A DNA stretch of 9,015 nucleotides from NCBI GenBank assembly GCA_027346765.1, contig DAIERN010000045.1:1-9015 (forward strand), written 5' to 3'. The notes beneath the pieces were generated by a model. That model saw only the letters and a program-made list of their open reading frames with translations. It made no database searches and had not been told where the DNA came from. The number at the start of each line of letters is the position of its first letter. Position 1 is the stretch's first letter. The translations under genes were made by a program, and so were the position numbers. Below are positions 5,489-9,015 of this stretch, piece after piece. The stretch comes from Chloroflexota bacterium. Its GTDB lineage: Bacteria > Chloroflexota > Limnocylindria > Limnocylindrales > CSP1-4.

Positions 5489-6553
5489 GTGAACATCCTC
5501 GAGCTGCTCGTCGCGCTCGTCATCATCCTGGTGGCGGCCGAGCTCTTCACCAACGGCATCGAGTGGTTCGGCCACAAGCTCAATCTCGCTGAGGGTGCCG
5601 TCGGCAGTGTCCTGGCCGCGGTGGGCACGGCACTGCCGGAGACGATGATCCCGCTGGTCGCGATCCTGACCGCGACCGGCGCTAGCGACGCCGCGCACCA
5701 CATTGGCGTGGGCGCGATCCTGGGCGCTCCGTTCATGCTCGCCACACTGGCCATGTTCGTGACCGGCATCGGGGTGATCTTCTGGGCCAAGCGCCGCGCG
5801 AATGGCTCTCAGATGAAGGTCGACACGCGCGTGCTGTTCATGGACATCCGCTACTTCTTCGTGGCGTTTGCCATCGCGATCGCAGCCGCGTTCGTGCCGG
5901 CGGAGATGAGCTGGCTGCGCTACGTGGCGGTCGTCGCGCTGCTCGCGGTCTATGCGTGGTACGTCAAGAGCCACTTCGAGGCCGATCCAAACGTCGACGC
6001 GGCCGACCTCGCGCCGCTGCGCTTCCGGCGCGTTGACGTGGCCCACCACCGGAATACGCCCGGCGCGCCGCGGCTGCGCATCGTCACGCTCCAGGTCGTC
6101 GTGGCGCTGGCGATGATCATCGGTGGCGCGGTCGTCTTCGTTGACGCGGTCGAGCACATTGCCACGGACCTGGGCTTGCCGGCGATCCTGCTCGCTCTGG
6201 TGGTCGCCCCCATCGCGACCGAGCTGCCGGAGAAGTTCAACAGCCTCATCTGGGTGCGCAACGGCAAGGACACACTCGCCATGGGCAACATCACCGGCGC
6301 CATGGTCTTCCAGTCGTGCATCCCGACCACGATTGGCGTGCTGCTCGCGGCCGATGCCTGGTCGCTCAACAACGCCTCACCGGAGACGCTGATCAGCTTC
6401 GTGTCGGCCGGCATCGCGTTCGCGGCGACGGCGCTGATCTTCCTGCCCATGTTCCGGCGCGGCTCGCTGAGTGGCCGCCACTTGCTGATCGGCGGCCTCT
6501 TCTACGTGGTGTACCTGGGTCTGGTCGTCGCCCGGCTGGCGGGCCTGCTGTAA
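5489..6553 (+). CDS. Sodium/calcium exchanger (CaCA) family membrane antiporter
   Basis: The 354-residue, very hydrophobic protein contains two inverted copies of the CaCA alpha repeat. The first is GTALPE (46-51) followed by GVGAILGAPFM (73-83). The second is ATELPE (243-248) followed by GNITGAMVFQS (266-276). The acidic residues in these motifs (Glu51, Glu248) are the expected ion ligands. About ten membrane segments are apparent, with a basic/acidic cytoplasmic loop at roughly 160-195. Family members exchange Ca2+ or other cations for Na+ or H+; the actual ions cannot be read from sequence. The second halves of both repeats differ from the commonest GNxxGSNxFN form, so this is a divergent branch. 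The GTG at 5489 gives MNILELLVAL and has no clear Shine-Dalgarno. The 30-base gap after rpsR allows read-through. Confidence 0.88.
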   Translation: MNILELLVALVIILVAAELFTNGIEWFGHKLNLAEGAVGSVLAAVGTALPETMIPLVAILTATGASDAAHHIGVGAILGAPFMLATLAMFVTGIGVIFWAKRRANGSQMKVDTRVLFMDIRYFFVAFAIAIAAAFVPAEMSWLRYVAVVALLAVYAWYVKSHFEADPNVDAADLAPLRFRRVDVAHHRNTPGAPRLRIVTLQVVVALAMIIGGAVVFVDAVEHIATDLGLPAILLALVVAPIATELPEKFNSLIWVRNGKDTLAMGNITGAMVFQSCIPTTIGVLLAADAWSLNNASPETLISFVSAGIAFAATALIFLPMFRRGSLSGRHLLIGGLFYVVYLGLVVARLAGLL

Positions 6554-6611
6554 GCCGTTTGGCCTGAGAAAGTGGGTGCCAAGGACTCCGATGACGCACC
6601 GGGGCCCGGCG

Positions 6612-6617
6612 TATACT
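6612..6617 (+). promoter_or_regulatory. Putative -10 box (TATACT) of ilvE, near-leaderless
   Basis: TATACT ends nine bases before the ATG at 6626, so transcription should begin at or within a few bases of the start codon. No Shine-Dalgarno is present, as expected for a leaderless message. A weak -35-like ATGACG lies 15 bases upstream. The same box is seen before rpsF. Confidence 0.55.
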
Positions 6618-6625
6618 CCGCCGCG

Positions 6626-7600
6626 ATGCTGACTGAAAAGCCGATCAGGGCGCCGCTCCCTGCCACCGGCGCCCGTCCCGCCGACGACAGCATCGTCGCC
6701 TACTTTCAGGGCAATTTCGTGCCGCTGTCGCAGGCGCGGCTGCCGATCATGACGCACGGTTTCCTATACGGCACGGCCACCTTCGAGGGCATTCGCGCCT
6801 ACTGGAACGAGGAGCAGGAGCAGCTCTACGGGCTGAAGCTGCTCGAGCACTACAAGCGGCTCGAGCGCTCGGCGAAGGTGCTGCTTATGAAGTTGCCCAT
6901 GCGGCCTGAGGAGCTGGTCGAGCTGACCGTCGAGCTGCTGCGCAAGAACGGCTTCCGCCAGGACGCGTACATCCGGCCCACGCTCTACAAATCGAGCGAG
7001 ATCATCGGAGTCCGGCTGCACAATCTCGACTGCGACCTGCTGATCTTCACCGTGCCGTTTGGCGAGTACATCGCCATTGACCGCGGTATCACCGCCCAGG
7101 TTGTGTCGTGGCGGCGCAACAGCGACCAGTCGTTGCCTGCCCGAGCCAAGATCACCGGCGCGTACGCCAACAGCGCGTTCTCAAAGAGCGAGGCAGTGCT
7201 CAACGGCTACGACGAGGCCATCGTGCTGAGCATCGATGGCAGCGTGTCCGAAGGCAGCGCTGAGAACCTGTTCATCGTCCGCGACGGCAAGCTCATCACC
7301 CCTGCGGTCAGCGATGACATCCTCGAGGGCATCACCCGCGCTGGCCTCATGCAGCTCGCCCGTGAGGACATGGGCATCGATACCGTCGTCCGCAGCGTCG
7401 ACCGCAGCGAGCTCTACGGCTGCGATGAGGCCTTCCTATGCGGCACCGGCGCGCAGCTCTCGCCGATCGTTGAGATCGACCACCGTGCCGTCGGTAACGG
7501 CGAAGTCGGCCCGATCACCCGCCAGCTGGCGAAGCTCTACTTCGACGTCGTCCGCGGCAAGATGCCCGCCCACAGCGACTGGATCACGCCGATCTTTTAG
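6626..7600 (+). CDS. ilvE: Branched-chain amino acid aminotransferase
   Basis: The product has 324 residues, within the usual class IV (fold type IV) PLP transaminase range. The N-terminal part contains MTHGFLYGTATFEGIRAYW, and IRPTLYKSSEIIGV follows. The PLP-binding lysine is Lys175 in ARAKITGAYANSAFSKSEA. Downstream, GYDEAIVLS, GSVSEGSAENLFIV (Glu209) and GITRAGLMQLA are the standard signature, and LCGTGAQLSPIVEIDHRAVG is the cofactor-phosphate and substrate region. It moves the amino group between glutamate and the 2-oxo acids of Leu, Ile and Val, in the cytosol. I chose the ATG at 6626 over the GTG at 6572 because the latter would put the -10 box inside the gene and add 18 unconserved residues. 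D-amino-acid transaminase and ADC lyase are related alternatives, but the motifs fit IlvE best. Confidence 0.94.
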   Translation: MLTEKPIRAPLPATGARPADDSIVAYFQGNFVPLSQARLPIMTHGFLYGTATFEGIRAYWNEEQEQLYGLKLLEHYKRLERSAKVLLMKLPMRPEELVELTVELLRKNGFRQDAYIRPTLYKSSEIIGVRLHNLDCDLLIFTVPFGEYIAIDRGITAQVVSWRRNSDQSLPARAKITGAYANSAFSKSEAVLNGYDEAIVLSIDGSVSEGSAENLFIVRDGKLITPAVSDDILEGITRAGLMQLAREDMGIDTVVRSVDRSELYGCDEAFLCGTGAQLSPIVEIDHRAVGNGEVGPITRQLAKLYFDVVRGKMPAHSDWITPIF

Positions 7601-7604
7601 ATCT

Positions 7605-7618
7605 CCGACATGCGTCGG
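7605..7618 (+). repeat. Small inverted repeat CCGAC-ATGC-GTCGG after ilvE
   Basis: Perfect 5-bp arms with a 4-base loop lie five bases after the ilvE stop codon. It is too short and lacks a T-tract, so it is not a convincing terminator. It may be an operator half or chance. Confidence 0.3.
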
Positions 7619-7631
7619 GGAAGTCGTCGAT

Positions 7632-8024
7632 ATGTTGAAGCCGAAAACGTCGAACCGATGGAGTGCATTGGCCGGCGTCTTGTTGACCTTCGCAGTGGCC
7701 GCGGGCTGCGAACTCCTCGTCAAGCCAGTTGTTACGCCACCGCCATTGGGCGACGGCGGCCGCGACACGTTCGCGACGATCTGTACGTGGTTGCCCGGAA
7801 CGCCGTTGGCTTTTGCTGGCTGGGCCACGTGGGCGGAACTCGGAATGGCTGACCCGTCGGGGGTGACCGGCCCAGACACGCTGGTCTATGTCGCCGTATC
7901 GCGCATTCGAGTACGGCTGGACAAGAACATCGGGCCGCCAGCCTTCGCCAGGGGTTTTTGCTGGACCGACGGAAAGACAGTGGGGATCACCGGCGTCCCG
8001 GACGATTGGGCGCCACCGCGCTAG
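7632..8024 (+). CDS. Small putative lipoprotein of unknown function
   Basis: I do not recognise this 130-residue protein. It begins with a lipoprotein-type signal: a basic N-terminus (MLKPKTSNRW), a hydrophobic stretch (about 12-24), and VAAGC with Cys26 as the predicted lipidation site. The mature part is short and Pro/Gly/Trp-rich, with two further cysteines (Cys51, Cys110) that could pair. No domain is evident. A weak GGGGAAG lies eight bases before the ATG. Codon use is looser than in ilvE or ileS (many TTG leucines, GGA, CGA and GTA), which suggests low expression or recent origin. It sits in the 458 bases between ilvE and ileS. A minus-strand frame across the same bases lacks any recognisable feature. 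Reality of the gene is likely but not certain. Confidence 0.6.
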   Translation: MLKPKTSNRWSALAGVLLTFAVAAGCELLVKPVVTPPPLGDGGRDTFATICTWLPGTPLAFAGWATWAELGMADPSGVTGPDTLVYVAVSRIRVRLDKNIGPPAFARGFCWTDGKTVGITGVPDDWAPPR

Positions 8025-8042
8025 CCGAGGCCGATGGGCCAT

Positions 8043-8048
8043 TAGACT
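8043..8048 (+). promoter_or_regulatory. Possible -10 box (TAGACT) of ileS, near-leaderless
   Basis: TAGACT ends ten bases before the ileS ATG, and there is no Shine-Dalgarno. The arrangement mirrors the ilvE promoter. The box matches consensus at four of six positions and no -35 is clear, so confidence is low. No T-box leader motif is seen in the 458 bases upstream. Confidence 0.35.
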
Positions 8049-8058
8049 TGACCGTCCC

Positions 8059-9015
8059 ATGTCGGTCGAGCAGCGAACTCAGAGCCCGTTTGCGCCTGTC
8101 GCGCGCAACCTCGACCTGCCCGCTCTCGAGCATGAGCTGCTCGCGCTGTGGCGTGAGCGCCAGACGTTCGCCCGATTGCGCGAGCAGAACGCCGGCCACG
8201 AGCGCTGGAGCTTCCTCGACGGGCCCATAACGGCCAACAACCCGATGGGTGTGCACCACGCCTGGGGTCGGACTTACAAGGACCTGTTCCAGCGCTTCCA
8301 CGCGATGCTGGGCCACGATCAGCGCTACCAGAACGGCTTTGACTGCCAGGGCCTGTGGGTCGAGGTCAACGTCGAGCGCGAGCTCGGGTTCACGAGCAAG
8401 CGCGACATCGAGAGCTTCGGTATCGACAAGTTCATCACGCTGTGCAAGCAGCGCGTGCTGACCTACGCGGCGCTCCAGACTGAGCAGTCGCAGCGCCTGG
8501 GCATGTGGATGGACTGGAACGACCCGGCCGAGCTGCGCCGGCTGCACGACCTGCTGGGCGAGGACCCATCGGCGCAGGTCACCGTCCAGGGCCCGGATGG
8601 ACCCGTGACAGACACCGTGGAGATGGTGGTCGGCCGGCTGGGCATGCCTGAGCTGGGCGGTTCGTACTTCACCTTCAGCAACGAGAACAACTACCTCATC
8701 TGGCTCTTCCTGGCCGAGTGCAACAAGCGCGGCTGGCTGTACAAGGGGCACGACTCGATGCCGTGGTGCACGCGCTGCGGCACTGGCATCAGTCAGATGG
8801 AGATGAACGAGGGCTACCGGGACCGGGAGGACCCCGGGCTGACCGTGCGGCTGCCGCTCGTCGATCGCCCGGGCGAGTGGCTGCTCGTCTGGACGACGAC
8901 TCCGTGGACGCTCGCCGCGAACGTCGCCGCCGCAGTCGGGCCGGAGCTCACATACGCCAAGGTGCAGCAGGGCGATGATGTCTACTGGCTGGGCAAGGGC
9001 ACGCTCAAGACGGCG
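8059..9015 (+). CDS. ileS: Isoleucyl-tRNA synthetase, N-terminal part (3' end outside window)
   Basis: The frame is open from the ATG at 8059 to the last base, giving 319 residues with no stop. FLDGPITANNPMGVHHAWGRTYKDLF carries the class I HIGH box as GVHH (64-67). FDCQGLWVEVNVERELGF replaces the common WDTHGLPVE. The MPWCTRCGTG motif (Cys237, Cys240) and WTTTPWTLAANVAAAVG, the start of the CP1 editing domain, identify IleS rather than ValS or LeuS. It joins isoleucine to tRNA-Ile and hydrolyses mischarged valine. Between LGMWMDWNDP and SYFTFSNENNY there are about 47 extra residues (155-201) not present in the textbook sequence. The KMSKS loop and anticodon-binding domain lie beyond the window. 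Start choice is the first ATG before conserved sequence; MSVEQRTQSPFAPVARNLDL leads straight into it. Confidence 0.93.
   Translation, partial: MSVEQRTQSPFAPVARNLDLPALEHELLALWRERQTFARLREQNAGHERWSFLDGPITANNPMGVHHAWGRTYKDLFQRFHAMLGHDQRYQNGFDCQGLWVEVNVERELGFTSKRDIESFGIDKFITLCKQRVLTYAALQTEQSQRLGMWMDWNDPAELRRLHDLLGEDPSAQVTVQGPDGPVTDTVEMVVGRLGMPELGGSYFTFSNENNYLIWLFLAECNKRGWLYKGHDSMPWCTRCGTGISQMEMNEGYRDREDPGLTVRLPLVDRPGEWLLVWTTTPWTLAANVAAAVGPELTYAKVQQGDDVYWLGKGTLKTA

Noticed and set aside
5324..6157. 277-residue minus-strand frame opposite rpsR and the antiporter
   Set aside because: Low-complexity Arg/Asp/His/Gln composition typical of antisense GC-rich sequence, overlapping two firm genes.
7601..8058. 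T-box riboswitch upstream of ileS
   Set aside because: No AGGGTGGNACCGCG-like antiterminator element is seen, and most of the interval is occupied by a reading frame.
7584..8060. 158-residue minus-strand frame opposite the small lipoprotein
   Set aside because: Arg/Pro/Trp-rich without a signal or domain, whereas the plus strand has a lipobox. Some doubt remains.
7987..8751. 254-residue minus-strand frame opposite ileS
   Set aside because: Antisense shadow of ileS; no motif. The plus-strand frame has clear synthetase signatures through the window end.
8059..9015. Valyl- or leucyl-tRNA synthetase instead of IleS
   Set aside because: The WTTTPWTLAAN editing-domain entry and overall order match IleS; ValS and LeuS have different sequences there.

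Overview
The window is 9,015 bases of GC-rich bacterial chromosome, mostly housekeeping genes in ordinary gene order. Signs of a high-GC bacterium are the strong G/C bias at third codon positions, the frequent GTG and TTG starts, the CCA ends encoded in all five tRNA genes, and the TATACT-type -10 boxes. The isoleucyl-tRNA synthetase has an unusual signature region (GVHH for HIGH, FDCQGLWVE for the usual WDTHGLPVE) that I loosely associate with Chloroflexota and related lineages. That placement is an inference and I cannot fix the taxon. No phage, transposon or CRISPR genes are seen.

Layout. (1) 1-1560: the 3' part of a LemA-family gene followed by an HtpX-like M48 membrane metalloprotease, a widely conserved pair. 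A perfect 10-bp GC hairpin lies just before the protease start. (2) 1640-2857: a tRNA array, Phe(GAA)-Gly(GCC)-Gln(TTG)-Cys(GCA)-[HNH gene]-Leu(TAA). The HNH gene interrupts the array, uses rarer codons than its surroundings, and is bracketed by an 8-bp direct repeat whose right copy forms the 5' edge of the tRNA-Leu gene. This is the most unusual part of the window. (3) 2876-4102, minus strand: an orphan CpaE/TadZ-like protein with a degenerate receiver domain and a P-loop ATPase domain lacking the second Walker A lysine. (4) 4175-5458: a divergent promoter region and the rpsF-ssb-rpsR operon (bS6, single-stranded DNA-binding protein, bS18), with clear Shine-Dalgarno sites and an 8-bp hairpin across the rpsR stop codon. 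(5) 5489-6553: a CaCA-family cation antiporter. (6) 6612-9015: ilvE (branched-chain aminotransferase), a small unrecognised lipoprotein gene, and the first 319 codons of ileS, which runs off the window.

How the genes relate. LemA and HtpX probably act together at the membrane in protein quality control. rpsF, ssb and rpsR join translation and DNA replication or repair in the standard way. ilvE and ileS make and then charge isoleucine, so their proximity is functionally sensible, although each seems to have its own near-leaderless promoter. Apart from the tRNA/HNH cassette, the small lipoprotein and some start-site hairpins, the region is conventional.
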